This document shows positions 7,303 through 14,032 of a stretch of DNA of 33,882 nt, piece by piece; positions within the stretch are counted from its first letter, which is position 1, and each line of letters begins with the position of its first letter. The stretch is from Pseudofrankia coriaricola. GTDB taxonomy: Bacteria; Actinomycetota; Actinomycetes; Frankiales; Frankiaceae. The translations under genes and the position numbers were made by a program. The DNA lies in NCBI RefSeq assembly GCF_001854805.1, contig NZ_MBLO01000065.1, positions 1-33,882 of the forward strand, written 5' to 3'. The notes under the pieces were generated by a model. The model did no database searches. It saw nothing but the letters and a program-made list of their open reading frames with translations, and was not told the origin of the DNA.

Positions 7303-8724
7303 ATGCTGACCGTCCGGCCCGGTCCGCGCGACTCGCCGGCGGCCCTGGCCGCGCGGGTAACGGACGCGATCCTGGCGGACCTGCGGTCGCGGCGGCACCG
7401 GGGAGTGGTCGTCGACTCGCCGCCGGGGGCCGGCAAGTCGACGCTGGTGGTGCGGGCCGCGACCGAGTTCGCGCTGGCCGACGAGCCGCTGATGATCGTC
7501 GCGCAGACGAACGAGCAGGTCGACGACCTCGTCGAGCGGCTCGCCGCGGACCTCGCCGACAAGGCGCCCGAGGCGCGGGTCGGCCGGCTCGGCCGCGCCG
7601 GCTACGTCCCACCGCCGCGGATCGACGGGCTGCCGAACGTCGCCGTCGGCAGCGACCTCAGGACGCTGGGAGATCCGCACCTCGTCGTCGCGACCGCCGC
7701 CAAGTGGGCCTACGTGAAGGACCGGGCCTGGCGGTGGGCGATCGTCGACGAGGCCTACCAGATGCGCTCGGACGCCTTGCTGGCGATCGCGAGGCTGTTC
7801 GAGCAGGCGCTGTTCGTCGGCGACCCCGGCCAGCTCGACCCGTTCTCCACCGTCGACAACGACCGCTGGCGCGGCCTGACGTGGGACCCGATGCAGAGTG
7901 CCGTCGCCGTTCTGCTGCGCAGCAACCCGGACCTGCCCGTGCACCGGCTGCCGGTGTCGTGGCGGCTGCCGCGCAGCGCGGAGCGGGTCGTCGCCGACGC
8001 GTTCTACCCGTTCACCGGCTTCCAGACCGGCAACGGACCGGGCGATCGTCTGCTCACCTTCACCGGCACGTCCCGCCCCGGCGCGGCTGGCCCCGGCACG
8101 GCGCGTGCCCGCCCTGGCGGCTCGGGCGGGACGCTGGGCCGCGCGCCGGCCGGAGCGGTCGACGACGTGCTGGACATGGCGGCGGCGACCGGATGGGGAC
8201 TGCTGGAGCTGCCCGCCCGGCACACCCTGCGGACCGACGCCGAAGCGGTGCGCGCGGTCGCGGACGTCGCCCGGCGGCTGGTGGCCCGCGGCGCCGTGGC
8301 CCGCTCGCTCGACCGCGGCGGCGAGGAGCATCCGGTGACGGCGAGCCGGATCGCGATCGGCACCGCTCACCGCGACCAGGCGGCGGCGGTGCGCGCCGCG
8401 CTCGGCGACGACCTGCCGGGTGTCGTCGTCGACACCGCCAACCGGCTGCAGGGCCGGGAGTACGACGTGACGGTCGTGCTCCACCCGCTGTCGGGCCGCC
8501 GGGACGCGACGGCGTTCCACCTCGAGGCCGGCCGGCTGTGCGTGCTGGCGTCGCGGCACCGCCAGGCGTGCGTCGTCGTCGCCCGCGCCGGCATCCGCGA
8601 CCTGCTCGACACCCACCCGTCCGGCGAGCCCGTCCACCTGCACGAGCCGGTCCGTTTCCCCGACGGCTGGGCCGCGAACCAGACCGTGCTGGCCCACCTG
8701 GAACGCCACGCGGTCCGGCTGTGA
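7303..8724 (+). CDS. Superfamily 1 helicase core (UPF1/Dna2-like)
   Basis: A 473-residue ATPase. The ATG at 7303 is chosen because GGAAGGGG lies about 8 nt upstream and the helicase starts at once. Motif I (Walker A) is PPGAGKST with Lys45, motif II is IVDEA (Asp149, Glu150), and motif III is GDPGQLDPF (residues 173-181), the Q-L form typical of SF1. Motif IV is VSWRLPRSAERV, motif V is ANRLQGREYD, and motif VI is VLASRHRQA with arginines 418 and 420. The two RecA-like domains are nearly bare: there is no N-terminal barrel or accessory domain, and a Gly/Ala-rich insert lies near residue 265. It sits 91 bp after the unknown protein in the same orientation. With the Fe-S nuclease two genes upstream, the set recalls Dna2, in which both activities share one chain. 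Confidence 0.8.
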   Translation: MLTVRPGPRDSPAALAARVTDAILADLRSRRHRGVVVDSPPGAGKSTLVVRAATEFALADEPLMIVAQTNEQVDDLVERLAADLADKAPEARVGRLGRAGYVPPPRIDGLPNVAVGSDLRTLGDPHLVVATAAKWAYVKDRAWRWAIVDEAYQMRSDALLAIARLFEQALFVGDPGQLDPFSTVDNDRWRGLTWDPMQSAVAVLLRSNPDLPVHRLPVSWRLPRSAERVVADAFYPFTGFQTGNGPGDRLLTFTGTSRPGAAGPGTARARPGGSGGTLGRAPAGAVDDVLDMAAATGWGLLELPARHTLRTDAEAVRAVADVARRLVARGAVARSLDRGGEEHPVTASRIAIGTAHRDQAAAVRAALGDDLPGVVVDTANRLQGREYDVTVVLHPLSGRRDATAFHLEAGRLCVLASRHRQACVVVARAGIRDLLDTHPSGEPVHLHEPVRFPDGWAANQTVLAHLERHAVRL

Positions 8725-8963
8725 CGCCGTCGGGCACAGCCGGTGGGGTGGACCGCCGACGTGCTGGACGTCGGGCGGCGGACACCGCGGCTCGGCGGAG
8801 GGCTGGGTAGGGTCGTGCCTTCCCCACCGATTGGCTACTCGAGGGCTTGGCTCGCGCCGGAACGTTCACCCTCACGCGACCATTGAGCCAATCGGCGGGG
8901 ACCCCGCGGAGGAGTCAGGGCAGAAGAGCCGCCCCCGTGGTGGCGAGGCGGAGGTGGCAGACA

Positions 8964-9809
8964 GTGGATGGGACGGGCACGGCGCCGGTGGAGGTGCTGC
9001 GCGCCGAGGGCGTCGACCTGGTGCGGGGCGGGCGGTACCTGCTGCGCGGGCTCGACCTGACCGTGCGGGCAGGGGAGCACTGGACGCTGCTTGGCTCGAA
9101 CGGGGCGGGCAAGAGCACCCTGCTGGGCCTGCTCGGCGCCGTGAACCACCCGACACGCGGCACGGTGCGCGTGCTGGGCCGCCAGCTCGGCAAGGTCGAT
9201 GTCCGCACGCTGCGCGCCGACATCGGGCACGTCAACCCGCGCCACCCGCTGCTGTCGCCGCTGACGGTACGTGAAGTCGTCCTCACCGGTGCGACGAGCA
9301 CGATTGACCTCGTTCCCCGCTGGACGCCGTCCGCCGAACAGGAGGGCGACGCCGACGAGCTGATCGACCTGCTTGGTATCGATGGCCTCCGGGACGCGCG
9401 CTGGCCGGACCTGTCGCAGGGCGAGCGCGGGCGGGCGCTGATCGCCCGCGCGCTCATGCCCCGCCCCCGGCTGCTGCTCCTCGACGAGCCGACGACCGGC
9501 CTGGACGTGGCCGCCCGTGAGCAGCTGCTCACCGGGCTGGACGAGCTGCGCGCCGAGCACCCCGACCTCGCGAGCGTCCTCGTCACCCACCACCTCGAGG
9601 AGATCCCGGCGAGCTCCACGCACGCCGTGCTGCTGCGGGCCGGCGAGGTGGTCGCCTCCGGCGACATCGACGAGGTGCTGACCACCGACCGGGTGAGCGC
9701 CTGCTTCGGCCACCCGATCCGGGTCGCGCGCCTCGACGGCCGCTTCGTCGCCCGCGCCCAGCCCGGCCGTTCCCTCACGGACCGCCGCTCCCGGCCCGCA
9801 CAACGCTAG
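8964..9809 (+). CDS. ABC transporter ATP-binding protein, stand-alone
   Basis: A 281-residue ABC ATPase. Walker A is GSNGAGKST (Lys50), the Q-loop region reads DIGHVNPRHPLL, the signature is LSQGERGRA rather than the usual LSGGQ, Walker B is LLLLDEPTTGLD, and the H-loop His lies in VLVTHHLEEI. The GTG at 8964 has GAGGTGG about 7 nt upstream; the frame is open further up to 8847, but that part looks non-coding. No permease or binding protein is adjacent. The altered signature and HHLEEI ending resemble single ATPases of the YlmA/ModF-like group. The substrate is unknown. The gene ends exactly in the first copy of the 69-bp repeat, whose initial TAG is its stop codon. Confidence 0.88.
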   Translation: MDGTGTAPVEVLRAEGVDLVRGGRYLLRGLDLTVRAGEHWTLLGSNGAGKSTLLGLLGAVNHPTRGTVRVLGRQLGKVDVRTLRADIGHVNPRHPLLSPLTVREVVLTGATSTIDLVPRWTPSAEQEGDADELIDLLGIDGLRDARWPDLSQGERGRALIARALMPRPRLLLLDEPTTGLDVAAREQLLTGLDELRAEHPDLASVLVTHHLEEIPASSTHAVLLRAGEVVASGDIDEVLTTDRVSACFGHPIRVARLDGRFVARAQPGRSLTDRRSRPAQR

Positions 9810-9944
9810 AGGGCCAAAGGGCGTGCGAAAATGATCTTCCTTCGCACGCCCGGCGGCCGTTGTCCCCAGGATCACTAGAGGGCCAAAGGGCGTGCGAAAA
9901 TGATCTTCCTTCGCACGCCCGGCGGCCGTTGTCCCCAGGATCAC
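9807..9944 (+). repeat. Two tandem copies of the 69-bp hairpin repeat
   Basis: Identical units at 9807-9875 and 9876-9944, each with the perfect 11-bp-arm hairpin (9819-9851 and 9888-9920). The TAG opening the first unit is the stop codon of the ABC ATPase gene. The period of 69 is divisible by three, so the minus strand reads as a repeated 23-residue peptide, which I consider incidental. A further block at 1-94 is in the same orientation, so 26-9944 is flanked by direct repeats. A transcription-termination or REP-like role is inferred from position. Confidence 0.9.
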
Positions 9945-10037
9945 TGAGGGGCGTCCCGGCGCGTGGCCCCGCGGGCACGCGTGTCAGGGAGGGCGCCTGC
10001 CAGCGCAGGGCGGGCCCGTGCCAGGGCAGGGGCGGCG

Positions 10038-10277
10038 TCAGCTGGCGGGGCCGCAGGCAAAGGCGGGGTCTTCGGCGGCCGGGCCGGGCGCCGCCGCCCG
10101 CGCGGCGGCAGGCTGGGGAGCGTGGGCGGCGGGGGCCGCCGCGGCACAGGTGCGGTAGGACGGAGCGCCGACGCCGGCACAGGCCGCCCAGGTCAGGAGG
10201 CAGCCGGCGGCGACGGCGACCAGCCAGAGCAGCTGCGTGCCGCCTGGCTCAGGGGCGCGGGCACGGTCATTGGTCAT
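10038..10277 (-). CDS. Small single-pass membrane or secreted protein, Ala/Pro-rich
   Basis: A 79-residue protein with GAGGAG five bases upstream of its ATG. A charged N-terminus (MTNDRARAPEPGG) is followed by one hydrophobic segment at about residues 15-35, LLWLVAVAAGCLLTWAAC, then a low-complexity Ala/Pro tail containing two more cysteines, in a YRTC segment and a FACG segment near the end. This suggests an anchored or exported small protein with a tail outside the membrane. The family is not recognised. The good ribosome-binding site and natural topology support it, but compositional bias means it could be spurious. Confidence 0.5.
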   Translation of the reverse strand: MTNDRARAPEPGGTQLLWLVAVAAGCLLTWAACAGVGAPSYRTCAAAAPAAHAPQPAAARAAAPGPAAEDPAFACGPAS

Positions 10278-11133
10278 CGCGGCTCCTCGGGGACTGGCTG
10301 GGACGTGGCGGGTGGGGCCGCCAAGCGGTCCGTGGCGCGTCCCGCTCGACGCTGGGTGGGGTACTGGTGCGGACGCCGGGTATGTGGGGTGATGACAGAG
10401 ATGTGGATCGCCGTGGGTTTGACAACGGCGGCGAGGCGGACGGGGAAAGCCGTTGGCTGAAACCTGAAATCGGGCCGCGGCGCGTAACCCGGGCGATAGG
10501 CGCGGCCTCGGCATGGCGGCGCCCCGGCGCGTCGCGCGAAACGGTGGAACGCCAGGTGGTGGGGAATGGCGCGCCTGACGGCCGTCGCGCCGGACAGATA
10601 TCTCGCTGGACAAACATCGCGCCACACCAGGCCGTCGGTTGTCAGGTGCGCGCCCTGGGGTGCGGTGTGGAGGCGACGATAGCCGGGGTCGGGGAAACCG
10701 GCAAATGGCGGCGTTTGCGCGCGGGGACCGCGCCGACCACGCCGGATAGGTAGGCAGAGCCGCCTGAGCGGCGGGGCCCGGTGACGGTATGTGGCGTCGC
10801 GGCGCGGTCGGCGCCGGGATGGCGGGCTGCGCGGCCCGACGGGTGCCCGATCGGGTAGGTGTCCGCTCGGCGGGGGCCCCAGCCGTGGCGGCGCCCCCGC
10901 GGCCGTCGGCGGGGGCGGTGAGTCGGGGAGGACACCGCTGGTTGGCCGTGCGACGGCGGGGCTGGTCGGATGTGTTCTCCTCGTTACCGTTGGCAGGCAT
11001 CGGAGGGTGACCAAGCGGCCGGGACGTTCGGGCGGGACGTAGAGCTTTCGATCGATCACTTTATGTGATCTTCGTACGGGTGGTTCCCTCGATCGGCGCG
11101 CGATACTTGGTTGGCGCGCCCCGATCCGGCACG
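10278..11133. other. Long intergenic region without a supported gene
   Basis: About 850 bp between the small membrane protein and the NYN gene. Several frames are open because of high GC content, notably a 262-codon frame on the minus strand, but they are Pro/Arg-rich without domains or ribosome-binding sites. Local features are an AGATATCT palindrome near 10593-10600 and the GATCAC/GTGATC inverted repeat at 11054-11070. The region may hold regulatory RNA or degraded genes; I see no proof of either. Confidence 0.4.
11054..11070. promoter_or_regulatory. Inverted repeat upstream of the NYN gene, candidate operator
   Basis: GATCACTTTATGTGATC has perfect 6-bp arms around TTTAT and lies about 65 bp upstream of the chosen NYN start, in locally AT-rich sequence unusual for this window. 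It could be an operator or part of the promoter. The binding factor is unknown. Confidence 0.35.
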
Positions 11134-13077
11134 ATGGCCGACATGAACGCGGTGGGTGAGGGACAGCAGGGCCCGTTACGGGTCCGCAGCGCCCTGTTCG
11201 TCGACTTCGAGAACATCCACATGGGGCTCCAGCGGCTGGATCCCGCCGCCGCCAACCGGTTCGCGGTCAATCCGCAGGGCTGGCTCGGCTGGCTGGAGAA
11301 GCTCGGCTATCCCGCACTGGCATCGGACGACTTCCGCCGCGATCTTCTTATTCGGTATTGTTATCTCAACCCGGTGAGCTCGGCCCGTTACCGAGCCTAT
11401 TTCACGCGGGCGGGCTTCCACGTCGTCGACTGCCCGCCGCTCACCGCCGCGGGGAAGAACTCGGCCGACATTCACATCGTCATCGATGTTCTGGACATCC
11501 TCGTTCATCCGACCCGGTTCGACGAAGTCATCCTGCTGTCGGCCGACGCGGACTACACCCCGGTCATGCTTCGACTGCGCGCCCACGACCGCCGAACGGT
11601 GATCATCACGAGTGGGCCGTCGGCCCGGGCGTTCCGCGCGGCCTGCGACCACGTGGTCGGCGAGGACGCGTTTATCGACGAGGCGCTGTCCGCCGACTCC
11701 CGGCCGCTCAGCAGCAACGGCGGCGCGCATGGCTACAGCGGTACACAGAGCTACAGCGGTACACAGAGCTACAGCGGTACACAGAGCTACAGCGGTACGC
11801 ATGGCTACGGCCACGACGCCACCCCCGCGCTGAACGGGGTCGGCCACGCGGCCGGCCATGTCGCCAGTCCGCCGGGCATGGCGGTGCATCCGGGCGAGGC
11901 GGGCGCGCTCGTCCACGCTGGCCAGGCGACACCCGAGGCGGCGGACCCCGCCCCATCCGCCGCGGACCGGCCGGCGAGCGACCCGGCGGCCGGCAACCCG
12001 GCCGGCGCCGGCGCGGTGCCCGACAGGCAGTGGGAATCCCACGCTGACGGCCCCGTGCGGTCCTTATCCACGTCCACCGACGTCACCACGGGGCACTTAT
12101 CGGTGCCCCCGCGCTACCTCGCGTCCCCGCGGCCGTCGCCCGCATCGCCCCCGCACTCCCCGGCGTCGCTGCCGGTGCCGACGCACCCGCCAGTGCCGAC
12201 GCATCCGGCCCTCCCCGGGTTCGTACCGATTCCGGCACCGCCGAACGGCCAGTACGACGGCCAGCTGCGCCGCGTCATCGCCGCGAAGGTCGGCGGACTG
12301 GTCGCCGCGTCCGACCGGCCGATCACGCTGGCGTCGGCCGCCCAGCTGGTGCGCGCCGACCTCGGCCAGGACGTCACCGACGGCTGGGCGGGCACCGGCT
12401 CGTTCAAGAAGCTGCTCGCCCAGGCCGACCTGCCGGGGCTCGCGATCTCCGCCGCGCCGGAGTACATCTACGACCCGCGCAGGCACAGCCCCCCGCCCAG
12501 CGGCCAGACCTCCGGCGCGGGCCAGCCCGACCAGGACGGCCCGCGCTTGGACCTCGTCAACCGGATCTCGCAGGTCACCGACATTCCGCGGCTGTCCGCG
12601 CGCGAGTTCCGGGCGCTGTTCGAGGAGCTCGCCGCCGAGGTCGCCGAGCACGGCTTCAGCCGCACCGGCACCTCGCGCGCCGTCCGCGACCGATGCGCCG
12701 AGCGCGGTGAGCACGTCGGCCGGGGCGCGGTGAACTTCGTCCTCAACGGTCTGCTCTACGCCGGCCGCCCGCCGCGCCCGGGCGACGACGCGGGCACACT
12801 GGCCTGCGCGTTCGCCGACAACGCCATCGTCCTGTGCCAGAACGCGCGGATGGAGCTGTCCGCCGACGAGGTCGCCCACCTGCGCGCCTGGATCGTCGAC
12901 GCGCCGGTCGTCGTCGCCGACGCCCCCACCGAGCGTGCTGAGCCGGCTGAGCCCGCCGTTCCCGCCGGGCCGATGTCCGCCGCTGAGCCGGCGGCCCCTG
13001 CCGAGCCGGCCGCCCTCGCCGAGCCGGCTGTCCCTGTCGAGCCCAGCGCCGATCTGGTCGGCCAGGCCGGCGCGTGA
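11134..13077 (+). CDS. NYN-domain ribonuclease-like protein with LOTUS/OST-HTH-like module
   Basis: A 647-residue protein. The NYN (PIN-like) domain at residues 17-185 shows FVDFENIH (Asp24, Asn27), the central acidic cluster NSADIHIVIDVLD (Asp112, Asp118) and LLSADADYTPVM (Asp138, Asp140), the metal-binding acidic residues of this nuclease fold. A linker rich in Ser/Pro/Ala follows and includes four copies of a GYSGTQ-like hexapeptide. Residues 376-450 (LRRVIAAKVGGLV through GSFKKLLAQADLPGL to PEYIYDP) match the pattern of LOTUS/OST-HTH RNA-binding modules that accompany NYN domains in LabA-like proteins. A further helical domain (485-600) and a Pro/Ala/Glu repeat tail end the protein. It likely cleaves or binds RNA in the cytoplasm. 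The start is uncertain: the ATG at 11134 lacks a strong ribosome-binding site, and the frame is open from 11065. Confidence 0.8.
   Translation: MADMNAVGEGQQGPLRVRSALFVDFENIHMGLQRLDPAAANRFAVNPQGWLGWLEKLGYPALASDDFRRDLLIRYCYLNPVSSARYRAYFTRAGFHVVDCPPLTAAGKNSADIHIVIDVLDILVHPTRFDEVILLSADADYTPVMLRLRAHDRRTVIITSGPSARAFRAACDHVVGEDAFIDEALSADSRPLSSNGGAHGYSGTQSYSGTQSYSGTQSYSGTHGYGHDATPALNGVGHAAGHVASPPGMAVHPGEAGALVHAGQATPEAADPAPSAADRPASDPAAGNPAGAGAVPDRQWESHADGPVRSLSTSTDVTTGHLSVPPRYLASPRPSPASPPHSPASLPVPTHPPVPTHPALPGFVPIPAPPNGQYDGQLRRVIAAKVGGLVAASDRPITLASAAQLVRADLGQDVTDGWAGTGSFKKLLAQADLPGLAISAAPEYIYDPRRHSPPPSGQTSGAGQPDQDGPRLDLVNRISQVTDIPRLSAREFRALFEELAAEVAEHGFSRTGTSRAVRDRCAERGEHVGRGAVNFVLNGLLYAGRPPRPGDDAGTLACAFADNAIVLCQNARMELSADEVAHLRAWIVDAPVVVADAPTERAEPAEPAVPAGPMSAAEPAAPAEPAALAEPAVPVEPSADLVGQAGA
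11732..11803 (+). repeat. 18-bp in-frame tandem repeat in the NYN gene
   Basis: The unit GCTACAGCGGTACACAGA occurs three times perfectly and a fourth time with two changes near its end. It encodes a Tyr-Ser-Gly-Thr-Gln-Ser type hexapeptide repeat in the linker after the nuclease domain. Near-identity at the DNA level implies recent expansion, so copy number may vary between strains. Confidence 0.9.
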
Positions 13078-13114
13078 CGCCCGGCCGCGGTCCCGGGAGG
13101 GAACGGCCCGACAG

Positions 13115-13152
13115 CCCTCGGCCCCGCCCGGTGGCCGGGCGGGAGCCGAGGG
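13115..13152. terminator. Bidirectional hairpin between convergent genes
   Basis: A 17-bp stem interrupted by a single bulged A: left arms CCCTCGGC and CCCGCCCGG, loop TGG, right arms CCGGGCGGG and GCCGAGGG. It lies between the stop of the plus-strand NYN gene (13077) and the stop of the minus-strand racemase gene (13163). There is no T tract, as is common in high-GC actinobacteria. Confidence 0.75.
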
Positions 13153-13162
13153 GGCCATGGCG

Positions 13163-14023
13163 TCAGTGGGACGGCTGCGCGGCGACGCCGAACTGCGCCA
13201 GCAGACCGGTGTAGGGCTTGGGCGGCGGCGTGGCGTACTCGCCGCGCGGGCTGGTGACCAGGCCGAGGCGGATCAGGCCCTCGACGAGGACGGTCGCGGC
13301 GGCCACGCCGTCGATGACGGGGACACCGAGCTCCGCCGTGAGCGTCTGGCACAGGTCGGCCATGCCAGCGCAGCCGAGGAGGATCACCTCCGCCTCGTCG
13401 TCGGCCACCGCCGCGCGGCACTCCGCGAGGATCTTCGCGCTCGCCAGTGGATCGGTCTCCAGTTCCAGTACGGGCACCTCGCAGGCCCGGACGCCGCGGC
13501 ACAGCGCCCGCAGACCGTACCGGTCGGCCAGGTCCCACGTCCGGCCGCGGGAACGGGCAAGCGTGGTCACCACGCTGAACGACCGGCCGAGGAGGCTCGC
13601 CGCGTGCATCGCGGCCTCGGCGATCCCGACCACCGGGCCGCGGGCCAGTTCCCTGGCCGCGTCGAGGCCCGGGTCGCCGAAACAGGCGATGACGTAACCG
13701 GCCGCCCCCGCCGCCTCGCCGCGCGCGATCTCGGCCAGCACGCCGGGCACGGCGAGCGCCTCGTCGTAGTGGCTCTCGATCGACGCCGGCCCCATCGCGG
13801 GGCTGGTCGCCTCGACCCGGGTGCCCGGCCCGGCCACCTGCCGGGCGCTGGTGCCGATCAGTTCGGTCATCGCCCGCGAGGTGTTCGCGTTGATGAGCCG
13901 GATGAGCGGCCCGGCCGGGGTGGTCGGGATCGCCGCCAGGCCCGTCGTGGCCGCGGGGTGTGTCCCGGCCGCGGGAACGGCCCCCAGGGTCAGGGCGGGC
14001 TGCTCTTCCTGCGTCGTGGGCAT
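13163..14023 (-). CDS. Asp/Glu/hydantoin racemase family protein
   Basis: A 286-residue member of the Asp/Glu/hydantoin racemase family, which inverts a chiral centre with a pair of cysteines acting as acid and base. Both are present: Cys114 in VIACFGDPGL and Cys218 in LLGCAGMADL. The family N-terminus appears as IRLINANTS near residue 41; the preceding 40 residues are a low-complexity extension, so a later start is possible. The gene begins 9 bp after the stop of the NCS1 permease and is surely co-transcribed with it. Linked to a hydantoin/allantoin-type permease, the likely substrate is a hydantoin or allantoin. No hydantoinase, allantoinase or carbamoylase gene is present in the window. 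Confidence 0.88.
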   Translation of the reverse strand: MPTTQEEQPALTLGAVPAAGTHPAATTGLAAIPTTPAGPLIRLINANTSRAMTELIGTSARQVAGPGTRVEATSPAMGPASIESHYDEALAVPGVLAEIARGEAAGAAGYVIACFGDPGLDAARELARGPVVGIAEAAMHAASLLGRSFSVVTTLARSRGRTWDLADRYGLRALCRGVRACEVPVLELETDPLASAKILAECRAAVADDEAEVILLGCAGMADLCQTLTAELGVPVIDGVAAATVLVEGLIRLGLVTSPRGEYATPPPKPYTGLLAQFGVAAQPSH

Positions 14024-14032
14024 CGGGGGCGG

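Noticed and set aside
9807-9944. Possible CRISPR array
   Set aside because: The units are directly contiguous with no spacers and the unit is 69 bp long.
8835-9944. Minus-strand frame containing a repeated 23-residue peptide from the 69-bp repeat
   Set aside because: It is antisense to the ABC ATPase; the repeat keeps frame only because 69 is divisible by three.
10274-11059. 262-codon minus-strand frame in the empty region
   Set aside because: Pro/Arg-rich, no domain, no ribosome-binding site; overlaps the start region of the small membrane gene.
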